In this document: positions 1 to 8,819 of the stretch, in pieces | How the letters are laid out: the number at the start of each line of letters is the position of its first letter | How positions within the stretch are numbered: position 1 is the first letter of the stretch | DNA from: Thermoplasmatales archaeon SG8-52-3 | Lineage (GTDB): Archaea; Thermoplasmatota; E2; DHVEG-1 | Direction of reading: 5' to 3' | Length of the DNA stretch: 44,787 nucleotides | Assembly (NCBI GenBank): GCA_001595915.1 | Contig: LSSG01000059.1 | Coordinates: 1-44,787 of the forward strand | Notes under the pieces: model-generated | What the model was told of the DNA's origin: nothing | The model's input: only the letters and a program-made list of their open reading frames with translations | Databases searched by the model: none | Made by a program: the position numbers and the translations under genes

Positions 1-1225
1 CTTCGTCGTAGTCGTTGTCTAGTGCGTCTATTTGGTTGTCTGTAGAGTCTTCGTCTACAGTTTGATAATCATCTTCTGCGATTGGGTCATCGTTTTCAGA
101 ATTAATTGTTATATAAACAGTTGCATGATTATAAGCACCATAGGGATCTGAGACATTGTAAACAAAACTATCAGTAGTTGTCTCACCACCATCATGAGTG
201 TAACTAAAAGTCCCATCACTGTTAAGTGTTAATGAACCATGGCTAGGTCCACTTATTAGATCTGCATTTAATGGATCGCCATCTGCATCTGTATCATTAT
301 CTAAAACACTATCATTTCCAGAATCAAGTAGTGTGGCTGTACTACCTTCTAAAACTGTTATATAATCATCATTTCCAATAGGCGCATAATTACAAATTAC
401 GACATTATAATTATCACTTTTATTTTCAACATTTACTTTATATCCTTTACAATCATCAATATTAATTGTATAAGCATTAAAACAAAAAGAACCACTATCA
501 CCAGAGTTAATTGTTCCACTTGCTACTACTGTATTTGGATCACAAGAACCCGGTTGACCAGTTATTGCCCAATTCAATTCAGTATTAGGTTGAAAATTAT
601 CTCCATTTATATATACGACATCTCCAGCACAATACTCATTTGCATTCTGTTCTTGAGTTCCACAATCATCTCTTGTTGTCCAAATTGCTCCTCCGCCAAT
701 AGGTTTATCACCTTTTGTATTTATATCCTGATTTATATCAATTTTATTTGGATTCTTTGGTTTAGTTTTATCGATTGTACTTCCATTTTTATCTTTAGGA
801 TCACTTGAATTTTCAGAAATTGAATTTATTGCTCCTTCTTCAATCAAATCTGAATATTGATTTTCTGTGATTACAAGAATTTCGTTTGTTAAACTAGAGT
901 TAACTCTTGGATTGTAAGAATCAGTTGTATCATTTGTATTTTCAATTATTAAATCAATAGGTCTGTCTGTAGTTTCATTGTTATCAGATGTTGTATAATT
1001 TTTTGTTGTTTCACTATTTGAATCATTTAATTCAGAATTTTCTGAAGAATTATTAGTTATTTCAAAATTATCATTTTCTATTAAAGATTGATTTAAATTA
1101 TCTATAATTTCAGATGGTTCAAATATATCACCTGAAACTTGGTTAATAGTTATTGAGGGTGTGATTAAAAGATTAATTATTAAAAATATAGTCAGCATAC
1201 TTTTTATATGCAAATTCGTTTTCAT
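1..1225 (-). CDS. Secreted protein with cadherin-like tandem repeats (partial, C-terminus outside window)
   Basis: The frame is open from an ATG at 1225 to the window edge, giving about 408 residues of a longer protein. The ATG follows a strong ribosome binding site (GGGGAGGAA, about 8 nt upstream). Residues 1-30 form a signal peptide (basic start, hydrophobic core). A long Asn/Ser/Thr/Asp/Glu-rich low-complexity linker follows, then a cysteine-containing Ig-like module, then a module of about 100 residues with the cadherin/VCBS (Big_9-like) pattern, including DPIAEDDYQTVDEDS, which marks the start of the next repeat. Such proteins are usually surface or secreted adhesins with Ca-binding beta-sandwich repeats. 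The module type is clear from the sequence; the adhesive role is inferred. The total repeat number and any C-terminal anchor lie beyond the window. Confidence 0.8.
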   Translation of the reverse strand, partial: MKTNLHIKSMLTIFLIINLLITPSITINQVSGDIFEPSEIIDNLNQSLIENDNFEITNNSSENSELNDSNSETTKNYTTSDNNETTDRPIDLIIENTNDTTDSYNPRVNSSLTNEILVITENQYSDLIEEGAINSISENSSDPKDKNGSTIDKTKPKNPNKIDINQDINTKGDKPIGGGAIWTTRDDCGTQEQNANEYCAGDVVYINGDNFQPNTELNWAITGQPGSCDPNTVVASGTINSGDSGSFCFNAYTINIDDCKGYKVNVENKSDNYNVVICNYAPIGNDDYITVLEGSTATLLDSGNDSVLDNDTDADGDPLNADLISGPSHGSLTLNSDGTFSYTHDGGETTTDSFVYNVSDPYGAYNHATVYITINSENDDPIAEDDYQTVDEDSTDNQIDALDNDYDE

Positions 1226-1443
1226 TTTAATGTTCCTCCCCTATTTTTATTAATATAGTATAAAGATGTATTTTATATAGATTTTCTATAAAATTAAAAT
1301 AGGGTTATAAAAATTATAATTTTTTATTAAATTGTTTATTTATTTTTGTTATAGCTAATCTCTGTGTTAATTAAATAGAAATAACTATAAAGCACTAATT
1401 AATTTTAAACTAAAAATTGAAATATAGATATTGGTGAGGAAAA

Positions 1444-1794
1444 ATGATAGAATGGCTAAATATAATTGCTGGACTAATTCTATGTGTAGGATTACTTGAA
1501 GCAATACCAGCAATGGGAAAACATCTTGCAAAACTAGCTAAATGGTTAGGTAGCTTTGACACAATAATTGGAATAATTCTAATAATTTATGTCTTCTGGC
1601 AAGGTTATTGGGATAGCTTATTTGGAATAGTTGCAATTTTTGCAGGATTAATTATGATAGTTGGAATTCTACCTGCTATTCCTGCTGTTGGAAAACATCT
1701 TGCAAAACTAGCTAAATGGCTCGGTGGTTTTCAAACAATTATCGGTCTAATTGTCTTAATTGTTGGTATACTTGGAGTATTAAATATTCTATAA
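1444..1794 (+). CDS. Small internally duplicated membrane protein
   Basis: This 116-residue protein is almost entirely hydrophobic, with about four membrane segments. It consists of two tandem copies of one unit: residues about 9-50 and 66-107 share the core AIPAxGKHLAKLAKWLG followed by FxTIIG. A GGTGAGGA ribosome binding site precedes the ATG. The two halves share a 30-nt identical DNA stretch (1516-1545 and 1690-1719), which implies recent duplication or gene conversion. The conserved amphipathic GKHLAKLAKWLG segment between the membrane spans may lie on the membrane surface. I do not recognise the family and no function is assigned. It is divergent from the secreted protein at 1-1225, with about 220 bp of AT-rich promoter region between them. 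Confidence 0.7.
   Translation: MIEWLNIIAGLILCVGLLEAIPAMGKHLAKLAKWLGSFDTIIGIILIIYVFWQGYWDSLFGIVAIFAGLIMIVGILPAIPAVGKHLAKLAKWLGGFQTIIGLIVLIVGILGVLNIL
1516..1719 (+). repeat. Intragenic direct repeat (two 30-nt identical copies)
   Basis: The stretch starting GGAAAACATCTTGCAAAACT occurs at 1516-1545 and again, identical over 30 nt, at 1690-1719. The copies are 174 nt (58 codons) apart and in frame. Flanking codons have diverged synonymously (for example TTAGGT against CTCGGT), so the identical block is best explained by a recent duplication or conversion event, or by selection on the nucleotide sequence. Confidence 0.9.
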
Positions 1795-1798
1795 AATT

Positions 1799-1829
1799 AC
1801 CCTTTTCTTTTTCTCTTTTTGTCTTTGTT
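1799..1829 (+). terminator. T-rich terminator
   Basis: Several T tracts separated by C or G (TTTTCTTTTTCTCTTTTTG) begin directly after the stop codon of the small membrane protein. This is the usual form of an archaeal factor-independent terminator. No stem-loop is visible. Confidence 0.5.
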
Positions 1830-1922
1830 CTAAAATTATTACTATTTTGAAATAACTTTAGAAAAAATAAAAGATTTAGATAAAGATAAACTAATGTATT
1901 TTAGATAAAAAGGAGAGATAAG

Positions 1923-2665
1923 GTAAAAGAAAACAAAATATTAGTTATGATAGTAACAATAGCGTTTCTTAGTTCAGCAATTTTGCTATCAGGATGTACA
2001 GAAGAAGAAAAGGAAAATAAAATTATTGTTGGAACCTCAGCAGATTTTCCACCATTTGAATATTCTGAAGGTGGAAAAATAATTGGTTTTGACATAGATA
2101 TTATTACAACTATTCTTGAAAAATATGTATAGAATATTTTGAAATTATCATAGGTACTCCTTTACTAGTACAGCTTTTTATAATCTATTTTGACTTACCC
2201 TCTGCAGGTATTATTTTATCACCTATTGATACAGCACTATTAGGATTGTCACTAAATTCTGGTGCTTATCAAGCTGAATACCTTAGAGGGTCCATTCAAT
2301 CAATTTCCTCAGGACAAATGATTGCTGCAAGAACTATTGGTATGACAAAATTGCAATCAATTAAAAATATTGCACTTCCTCAGGCATTAAAAATATCTAT
2401 TCCTGCATGGTCAAATGAACTGATTTATCTCCTTAAGTATACCTCAATTGTTTATATTATTCAAGTACGAGAACTTACTGCAGAAGGTAAATTTATTGCA
2501 GCTGAGACCTTTAAATTCATTGAGATATTTGCAATTATTGCAATAATTTATTTGGTACTTACTATCTTATTTACGACAATAATTGATAAATTTGAAGAAA
2601 GACTTAGAATTCCAGGAATTGGTTCAAAAGAAACAGTTGGAATTAGAAATGCAAAGATATTTTAA
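1923..2665 (+). pseudogene. Decayed amino-acid ABC transporter: binding-protein N-terminus joined to permease C-terminus
   Basis: Two incomplete pieces of one transporter locus lie in different frames. Codons from 1923 to 2131 encode a lipoprotein signal (lipobox LLSGC) and the first about 40 residues of a family 3 solute-binding protein (VGTSADFPPFEYSEGGK, then GFDIDII), ending in a stop at 2130-2132. From about 2126, in another frame, a HisM/GlnP-type permease continues from its GTPLLVQLF motif through the cytoplasmic loop (near SGAYQAEYLRGSIQSI) to a normal C-terminus at 2665. Roughly 200 residues of the binding protein and the first permease helices are missing, so a deletion fused the two genes. 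A good ribosome binding site (GGAGAG, about 1911) stands before GTA at 1923, where ATG or GTG would be expected, so the start codon also looks lost. No ATPase gene lies nearby. Confidence 0.8.
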
Positions 2666-2671
2666 TTCTTT

Positions 2672-4147
2672 TTAACCCCATTCTCTTTCGAAATAGGATA
2701 AATCCATTCTAGTCCAATCGTTATAATCTCTAATTGGACGTGAACCGTCTGAATAATCCACTGTATAATACATGTAACCATAGTTCATACAACTCTTGTA
2801 AGGTCTGTTAAGCCACCAGCCAAGTCTAAATGGTGAACTACCAAATGAGCTATGTCCTGGAATTGGCCAGAAATCCAGAGTATGTCCTGTTTCATGCATA
2901 TAGCAACTAGCATAAACTTCGTCTCTTTCAAAAAATCTGTTATCTGCTTTTGCTTCTAGACCTTGACTTGCTACCATGAAACTATTTGCTCTGAAAGTGA
3001 TTCCCGGAGGACCATCAAAGTGATATATTAAAATACCATAATGAAACACGCCTCTTCTCCAGTTGTTTGGATTTCCATGTAGGAAGTATTGTTGGTATAT
3101 ACCATTTGTATCCCACCAGGTAGTATCATCATCAAATGGTAACATTTCTGAACCGGTATCTTCCCATTTTCCATCATCAAGGTGATAAACTATGTTTTGC
3201 CTATCATATGCTGTATATAGTAGCTCCTTTGCTCCCTCAGGAAATATGCTTTTTTCCCCTTGAGGGCTTTCTTCCATTTGGTCAAGTTCAATGAAAATAT
3301 CTTTTCTATACGGGTCAGAATACCATTGAGAGGTTAGATATTCTTCATAGTTATTGATGCTATCTCCTTCTGGGTCAATATTTTTATGATTATCTGCAAC
3401 AAGGGGATCATAATCCCATTTCCACTCCCATTCAATAGGTATTGAGTCGTTATCAGTATCCTCACCTGTGTTATCTATCTCTGGATCGGTTCCATAAACA
3501 TTTACCTCTGTCCAATAAGGAATTTTATCATTATCAAAATCATTTTGAAATATATCAAACCAAAGCTCACAATCTTTATCTCTAATGTAAATAGATCCAT
3601 CATCACAACCATTAAGTCGTCCATAACCACTTGGATCATTTATTTGATCTTCACCAGTCCAATGACCTGTTATTATACTATATATGACATCAACATCTTC
3701 CTCTTCGTTTCCAATATCACATAAAACATCACCATCATCATTTGAATCCCAAAGTTGAATTGTGATATCAACAAATTCTTGATCATCAGGGACATTTAAT
3801 GTTGCGGAAAAATCAGGTGAATAGATGTATTTTGTTTCCCCCCAAGTTTCACTTGTGAACTCTTCATTGTTGATAAAAATCTTTAAATAAAAGTCAGGAT
3901 CACTATCTTCATCAATATATTCTCTCTTTGGAAATGGTGCAAGATTATAAGGTAGTATGTTTAGTTGTTTATCAAGTTTATCAAAACATCTTATTTTTTT
4001 TATTTCAACTGTAACTTCAATATCAACTAATGGATCGAAATCCTCTCTATCTATTGTTTGTACTTGTTCTTCTGCTACTGCAGAAATCGATAATATAAAC
4101 ATTGAGCTAAAAATAGCACATAGTATTGTTTTTGTAGATTTGGTCAT
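2672..4147 (-). CDS. Secreted calcium-binding zinc metalloprotease
   Basis: This 491-residue protein starts at the ATG at 4147, chosen because GGAGG lies about 10 nt upstream; an in-frame codon at 4186 lacks one. Residues 1-25 are a signal peptide. The middle carries acidic repeats of thrombospondin type 3 style (DxDNDxIP, then DPEGDSINNYEEY), known to bind calcium. The C-terminal domain has a zinc-protease motif HETGH (H418, E419, H422) with a further GH at 431-432, and a later CMNYG that resembles a metzincin Met-turn. The third zinc ligand, if H432, is ten residues after H422, not six as in classical metzincins, so the exact family is uncertain. It is probably an extracellular protease. 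The gene ends 6 bp from the end of the convergent ABC remnant. Confidence 0.78.
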   Translation of the reverse strand: MTKSTKTILCAIFSSMFILSISAVAEEQVQTIDREDFDPLVDIEVTVEIKKIRCFDKLDKQLNILPYNLAPFPKREYIDEDSDPDFYLKIFINNEEFTSETWGETKYIYSPDFSATLNVPDDQEFVDITIQLWDSNDDGDVLCDIGNEEEDVDVIYSIITGHWTGEDQINDPSGYGRLNGCDDGSIYIRDKDCELWFDIFQNDFDNDKIPYWTEVNVYGTDPEIDNTGEDTDNDSIPIEWEWKWDYDPLVADNHKNIDPEGDSINNYEEYLTSQWYSDPYRKDIFIELDQMEESPQGEKSIFPEGAKELLYTAYDRQNIVYHLDDGKWEDTGSEMLPFDDDTTWWDTNGIYQQYFLHGNPNNWRRGVFHYGILIYHFDGPPGITFRANSFMVASQGLEAKADNRFFERDEVYASCYMHETGHTLDFWPIPGHSSFGSSPFRLGWWLNRPYKSCMNYGYMYYTVDYSDGSRPIRDYNDWTRMDLSYFEREWG

Positions 4148-4234
4148 TAATTTATGCCTCCAGATATTAAGATAGTATAAATACAATATTTATTATTTTT
4201 GCTTAGATATTAAATAATATATTTGATTAAAAAA

Positions 4235-4609
4235 TTAAAAGGTTAATTTTGGAATGAATAATATTGGTATATCTATTATAGTAAGAATTATAATTGCTAA
4301 AATGAATCCTAAAATAACTGTTGTTAACCAGGCAAGAAAAGCTTTTTTCCAGCTCTCTTTATAGAACCATTTAATCAAATAAAGAAATACAAATAGACTT
4401 AATACCCTGCCAATAAATGGAATTGATGATATGAAGAATGCAACTATTGCTCCAATAAATAATGCTTCTAGACCTGTTCTATAACTTAAGTTTTTAAATT
4501 TAAAAATTTTTGTTGAATAATTTAAAAGAAGAGCACCAATCAGTAAAATACATGAAAAATAAATCATTTGTCTGATGGTAAAATTTACTATATCAAAAGC
4601 AATATTCAT
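4235..4609 (-). CDS. Small membrane protein, unknown
   Basis: This 124-residue protein has about four hydrophobic segments separated by short basic loops (STKIFKFK, YKESWKKA). I recognise no catalytic motif or family. A TATA-like TTTATATAATC lies roughly 35 nt upstream of the ATG and no ribosome binding site is visible, so the message probably has a very short leader. It is the last of a minus-strand run of membrane protein genes, but the 61-bp gap with its own promoter suggests independent transcription. Confidence 0.6.
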   Translation of the reverse strand: MNIAFDIVNFTIRQMIYFSCILLIGALLLNYSTKIFKFKNLSYRTGLEALFIGAIVAFFISSIPFIGRVLSLFVFLYLIKWFYKESWKKAFLAWLTTVILGFILAIIILTIIDIPILFIPKLTF

Positions 4610-4670
4610 AATTAATCTTTGATGAATGTGAAACTGATTATATAAATTTACTTTTTTGACTAAAGATTAT

Positions 4671-5339
4671 TTATTTTCTCTTTAAACTTCTTTTTTCAAA
4701 CCTATCGATAACCATTTTATCAATTTGATCTCCGAAATCATCAGTAATCTCCTCTAGTTTACCTGATTTTATTAAACTTACTCCAATAATTGCAATAATT
4801 ATTCCTGCAATAGTATCAGCTGTTAAATTTAACATTAAAACATGATTTGTTTTAGTATAATAGGTTCCTGTAACATTTAACCATTTGACTAGTTCTAAAA
4901 TAACTCCAACAAACATTGTGAAAATTATTGTTACAAATGCCATTGCATATTTATCCATTTTAAGGCCATCCCAATGCTCATCTAAAATATATATCATAGA
5001 AAGACCAATAAATGCCACAAGAACTGAGATGAAAAATCTAGTAATAAGTTGATAATTTTCAATAGTATAATAGTAATCTAAGAGTCTTCCACCCATATGT
5101 AAAATTGTAACAATTGCAATTAAAAAATCAAGTATCCATGGAAGTGTAAACTTTACGTCTCTTTTTAAAATACTAGGTAATAAACTAATAAATAAACCAA
5201 TAAAAGTTCCAACTACCCATACCCAATCCCTTCTCCATAATGCAAGTATAATAGAAATTATCATTACAATTCTTAGAAAGAATGTAAAAGAAAAGCACTG
5301 TTTTTTGCAGATTTTTTGAATTTTACCCATTTTTTTCAA
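4671..5339 (-). CDS. DUF2238/YjdF-like membrane protein, paralog 1
   Basis: This 222-residue protein has about seven membrane spans and is the first of three tandem paralogs. Shared signature elements are W-x-W near residue 40, an SxLPSIxKR loop, LHMGGRLLDYY, the loop DGLKMDKYAMAF with a following E in a helix, and near the C-terminus DTIAGIIIAIIGVSLIKSG. These resemble the DUF2238 (YjdF) family, whose function is unknown. This copy has V-x-LELVKW where the others have VxWEFxEW, and lacks the acidic DTxxDL before DTIAG, so it is the most divergent copy. Its start overlaps the stop of paralog 2 by 4 nt (ATGA), implying translational coupling. Confidence 0.65.
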   Translation of the reverse strand: MKKMGKIQKICKKQCFSFTFFLRIVMIISIILALWRRDWVWVVGTFIGLFISLLPSILKRDVKFTLPWILDFLIAIVTILHMGGRLLDYYYTIENYQLITRFFISVLVAFIGLSMIYILDEHWDGLKMDKYAMAFVTIIFTMFVGVILELVKWLNVTGTYYTKTNHVLMLNLTADTIAGIIIAIIGVSLIKSGKLEEITDDFGDQIDKMVIDRFEKRSLKRK

Positions 5340-5998
5340 CCATTTTTACTTTTAATTATCCTTTTATCAATTTGTTCACCAAATTCCTCAGTCATTTTTT
5401 CAAAACTTCCTCTTTTTATCATAGTTACACCTATACTTGCCATTAAAACACCAGCAATTGTATCTATAAATAGATCTTTTATTGTATCATTGTAACCCCA
5501 TTGTTCATGTGTCCCAAAAATGATATCTGTGATCCATTCATTAAATTCCCAAATAACACCCATAGCAACAGTTGTAATTATTACAACAAAAGCCATTGCA
5601 TATTTATCCATAATTAAACCATCCCAATACACATGTAGGATGTAAATTATTACAAAAGCAAGAAAAGCGATGAGAAATGATGATATAAAATGAGTAAAGG
5701 TATCATAATTGGGAATATTATAAGCACCTAATAACCCTCCTCCAACATGTAATAATAAAGCAAATGTAACAAGAATTTCTAAAACAAGAGGTAGTGTAAT
5801 CTGATAATTTCTTTTTAAAATAGTGGGAACAAAACTTACAATTAACGCAAGGATACAGCCAAAAATCCAAATCCAGTGTAGTTTCCAGATAGAGATAAAT
5901 AAAAAGATGATCATAATAATCTTAAGAATATAAGATAAAATAATTCCCCCAAATCTTAAACTCAATTTATTCATATTTAAACATACCAAAATAAACAT
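5336..5998 (-). CDS. DUF2238/YjdF-like membrane protein, paralog 2
   Basis: This 220-residue polytopic membrane protein has the most complete family signature of the three: LHVGGGLLGAY, DGLIMDKYAMAF, then VIWEFNEWITD and DTIKDLFIDTIAGVLMASIGV with IKRG at the end. The conserved Glu, Trp and Asp residues inside otherwise hydrophobic helices suggest a binding or transport site, but this is inference. An internal ATG at 5974 is an alternative start; neither has a strong ribosome binding site. It overlaps paralog 1 by 4 nt and lies 33 nt after paralog 3, so all three are probably co-transcribed. Confidence 0.7.
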   Translation of the reverse strand: MFILVCLNMNKLSLRFGGIILSYILKIIMIIFLFISIWKLHWIWIFGCILALIVSFVPTILKRNYQITLPLVLEILVTFALLLHVGGGLLGAYNIPNYDTFTHFISSFLIAFLAFVIIYILHVYWDGLIMDKYAMAFVVIITTVAMGVIWEFNEWITDIIFGTHEQWGYNDTIKDLFIDTIAGVLMASIGVTMIKRGSFEKMTEEFGEQIDKRIIKSKNG

Positions 5999-6031
5999 TC
6001 TTTTGTAAAAACCTTTTGAAATAATCTTTTT

Positions 6032-6658
6032 TTAATCATTATCTATAATATTTTCAAAGTGTTTTTTAAAATCTTTTGAAAACCTCCTTAAAATACCTCT
6101 CTTTATTAGAAAATAGGCAAAAAAGGCTATAAGAAGACCTCCAAGAGTATCTGCAAAAAGATCACCCATTGTATCATCAAGACTAGGTTGAGTATTTAAA
6201 TTAAAGAAGAAATCAGTAGTCCATTCCAAGAACTCCCATACAACTCCAAAAGCCATTGTTATTACAACAACATCAAACATGATTTTTAAGGTATTTGTTG
6301 CAATACCACGGTGATATTCGTTAAATACAAAAATTAAAATCAAAAAAATAAAAGCAATCACACTTGCTGAAAAAAAATGAGTAAATTTATTGTAAATAGG
6401 ATAATTATTAGATATATCTAATAAACCATTTCCCATATGAAAAATCAAAGCAAGACAAATAAAAACGTCAAATAAAAAAGGTAAATTAATCTTTAAATAA
6501 CGCCTAAAAATAGATGGAACAAAGGAGACAAAAATCATAATTATAGCAAAAAAACTCCACAACCAATCATTTTTAAAAATCGCATAAAAAAATAAAAATA
6601 TTAAAACTAAAATCAGAAAAGAAATTAATAATTTCATATACAAATATCTATTTTTCAT
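6032..6658 (-). CDS. DUF2238/YjdF-like membrane protein, paralog 3
   Basis: This 208-residue protein has the same order of motifs as its two downstream paralogs: W-x-W, SFVPSIFRR, FHMGNGLLD, VWEFLEWTTDFFF, then DDTMGDLFADTLGGLLIAFF and IKRG. It is a membrane protein of the DUF2238-like type with unknown function. It lies 33 nt downstream of corA on the same strand, so the paralog trio may belong to the same transcript as the magnesium transporter. The short C-terminal tail is charged and cytoplasmic if the usual positive-inside rule applies. Confidence 0.7.
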   Translation of the reverse strand: MKNRYLYMKLLISFLILVLIFLFFYAIFKNDWLWSFFAIIMIFVSFVPSIFRRYLKINLPFLFDVFICLALIFHMGNGLLDISNNYPIYNKFTHFFSASVIAFIFLILIFVFNEYHRGIATNTLKIMFDVVVITMAFGVVWEFLEWTTDFFFNLNTQPSLDDTMGDLFADTLGGLLIAFFAYFLIKRGILRRFSKDFKKHFENIIDND

Positions 6659-6691
6659 AAAAAAAAGATAAAAGAATGGTTTTAATAAATC

Positions 6692-7756
6692 TTACAACCA
6701 TCTTTTATGTTTAAAAAAACCAAGTAATGAAATTGTAACAATTATTATTACAATCCAAACTGCAGGATAAGCCCATTGTATCGATAGTTCAGGCATATAT
6801 TGAAAATTCATTCCATAAATTCCTGCAATAAAAGTAAGAGGGATAAATATTGCAGCAAAAATGGTTAAAACCTTCATTACTTCATTCATCTTGTTACTTA
6901 AACTGCTCATATAGATATCAAGCATTCCTGATATCATATCACGAAATGTCTCAATTGTATCAATTGTCTGAATTGTGTGATCGTATAGATCTTTAAGATA
7001 AATATGGGTCGATTTTTTGATAAGTTTTGATTCCTCTCGCAATAGATTGTTAATAACTTCTCTTAAGGGCCATACTGATTTACGTAGATAAATCATTTCA
7101 CGTTTTAGATTATATATCCTTTGTAAAAGTTCAGGTTCTGGATTTGATACAACATCTTGTTCCATACTTTCTACTCTTTCACCGATTTTTTCAAGAATTG
7201 TAAAATAATTATCTACTATTGCATCGATTAAAGTATAGGCTAGATAATCAGAACCCATTTTTCTAATCCGACCTTTTATCTTGCGGATACGCTCACGAAC
7301 TGCATCAAAAACATCACCTATACTTTCTTGAAAAGATATCACAAAATTCTTTCCAAGAATAAGACTTACTTGTTCACTATGGATTTCTTGTGATTTTTCA
7401 TCAATATAAAGCATTTTTAAAATAAAAAAGATATATTTTTCAAAATCTTCCATAATTGGCCGTTGATCAGTATTTAAAATATCCTCTAAAACAAGAGGAT
7501 GAATTTCAAAACATTTACCAAGTTTTTCAATAACATCAATTTCATGAAGTCCATCGATATTTATCCAAGTAATAGAGGGTTTAGGTTTAAAAGAAAAACA
7601 TTCTTCAACATTTTTAACTTCTTTTTCTTCATAATTTCTAATACTATAGTCAATAACAGTAATTCTTACCTTTTCTGTTTTTTTCTCACCAACATGAACC
7701 AAAGAACCAGGTGGAAGCCCTCTACTTTTTGAACTTCTTTTAATTAATCTAGCCAT
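6692..7756 (-). CDS. corA: CorA-type magnesium/divalent cation channel
   Basis: This 354-residue protein has the full CorA layout: an N-terminal alpha/beta cytoplasmic domain, a long helical stalk (residues about 170-290, with MEQDVV and YNLKREMIYLRK), and two C-terminal transmembrane helices joined by the diagnostic YGMN motif (GMN at 315-317) and a following MPEL loop. The C-terminus is basic (KHKRW), as is typical of the family. CorA forms a homopentameric Mg2+ (or Co2+/Ni2+) channel in the cytoplasmic membrane. Its neighbours are the three DUF2238-like genes downstream and a CNNM/CBS gene upstream, which is also linked with Mg2+ handling, so an ion-homeostasis operon is likely. Confidence 0.95.
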   Translation of the reverse strand: MARLIKRSSKSRGLPPGSLVHVGEKKTEKVRITVIDYSIRNYEEKEVKNVEECFSFKPKPSITWINIDGLHEIDVIEKLGKCFEIHPLVLEDILNTDQRPIMEDFEKYIFFILKMLYIDEKSQEIHSEQVSLILGKNFVISFQESIGDVFDAVRERIRKIKGRIRKMGSDYLAYTLIDAIVDNYFTILEKIGERVESMEQDVVSNPEPELLQRIYNLKREMIYLRKSVWPLREVINNLLREESKLIKKSTHIYLKDLYDHTIQTIDTIETFRDMISGMLDIYMSSLSNKMNEVMKVLTIFAAIFIPLTFIAGIYGMNFQYMPELSIQWAYPAVWIVIIIVTISLLGFFKHKRWL

Positions 7757-7824
7757 TAAACTTTCCCTCTCTTAATTAAAATAAAATCATTGTTAAAATA
7801 TGTTACCAATTAATTAAAAAGCTT

Positions 7825-8805
7825 CTATGTTGCATCATGCTCATCAACAATTTCACCAAAAATTTCTTCTATTAAATCTTCAAGTGTCACAATTCCAAGA
7901 ATTTTATGATTTTTAGATTTAACAACTGCCATATGAAATTTTTTACTTTGCATTTTTCTTAAGACATCATCAGCTTTCATATTTTGTTGGACAAATAAAA
8001 CACTTTTCATGATTTCTTTTACTAGAATTTTCTCATCTTTTAACAGAGCATCCTTAACATGTGCAATTCCCACAATATTCTTTTTATTTTTTTTATAGAC
8101 AGGAAATCTTGAATGCCCAGTTTCTATAGCTCTTTTTTTTATTTGATTTAAGTTATCATTTTCATTTAAGATAAAAACATTTTTTATTGGAATAAGAACA
8201 TCTTTTGTTTCAGTTTCATCAAAATCAAAAATCTCATTAACTAAATGTTTTTCATCCTTTTTTATTGTACCGTCCTGAACACCAAGCTCAAGCATTATTT
8301 TTATTTCTTCTTCTGATATCAATGCTTTTTTACCTACTTCTTTACCCAAAAACCTTAAAAAGATATTTGAAAGAGTAGATAAACCTCTGGATATTGGTGA
8401 AAAAATAATAGTAATAAAATTTAGATATTTTGCTACATTCAAAGCAAATTTATTATTATGTATTCCATATGCTTTTGGTATTGTTTCTCCAAAAACTATT
8501 ACTAAAAATGTCATTACTAAAGTTGCAATACCAACTCCAATATTACCAAATATAAAAGTTGCAGCAACACCTGCTAGAATTGAAGCAGTAATATTAACTA
8601 AATTATTACAGATAACTATAGCACTTATAACTTCACCTGGCTTTTTTAATAATTTTTCAATTAGAATTGCTTTTTTTTCTCCTTTATTTGATTTTTTTCT
8701 AACCATTATTCTGTTTAATGAAACAAATGCCATTTCAGCAGCAGAAAAAAATGAAGAAAGAAAAATTAAAAAAACAACAATAAAAATTATTAAAATTTCA
8801 ATCAT
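7825..8805 (-). CDS. CNNM (DUF21) and CBS-pair membrane protein, HlyC/CorC family
   Basis: This 326-residue protein has an N-terminal DUF21/CNNM membrane domain (three to four helices; FSAAEMAFVSLNR at residues 20-33 and the conserved VFGETIPKAYG). An acidic helix bundle follows, then two CBS motifs (DVLIPIKNVFIL and HSRFPVYKKNKKNIVGIAHVKD; EIMKSVLFVQQN and KMAVVK-like, ending GIVTLEDLIEEIFGEIVDE). The C-terminal CorC/HlyC transporter-associated domain is absent, so this is the short form. CNNM-type proteins are associated with Mg2+ or Na+ transport and bind adenine nucleotides at the CBS pair. It lies 14 nt after an MscS gene and about 70 nt before corA. Confidence 0.9.
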   Translation of the reverse strand: MIEILIIFIVVFLIFLSSFFSAAEMAFVSLNRIMVRKKSNKGEKKAILIEKLLKKPGEVISAIVICNNLVNITASILAGVAATFIFGNIGVGIATLVMTFLVIVFGETIPKAYGIHNNKFALNVAKYLNFITIIFSPISRGLSTLSNIFLRFLGKEVGKKALISEEEIKIMLELGVQDGTIKKDEKHLVNEIFDFDETETKDVLIPIKNVFILNENDNLNQIKKRAIETGHSRFPVYKKNKKNIVGIAHVKDALLKDEKILVKEIMKSVLFVQQNMKADDVLRKMQSKKFHMAVVKSKNHKILGIVTLEDLIEEIFGEIVDEHDAT

Positions 8806-8819
8806 GTCAATCTCATAGT

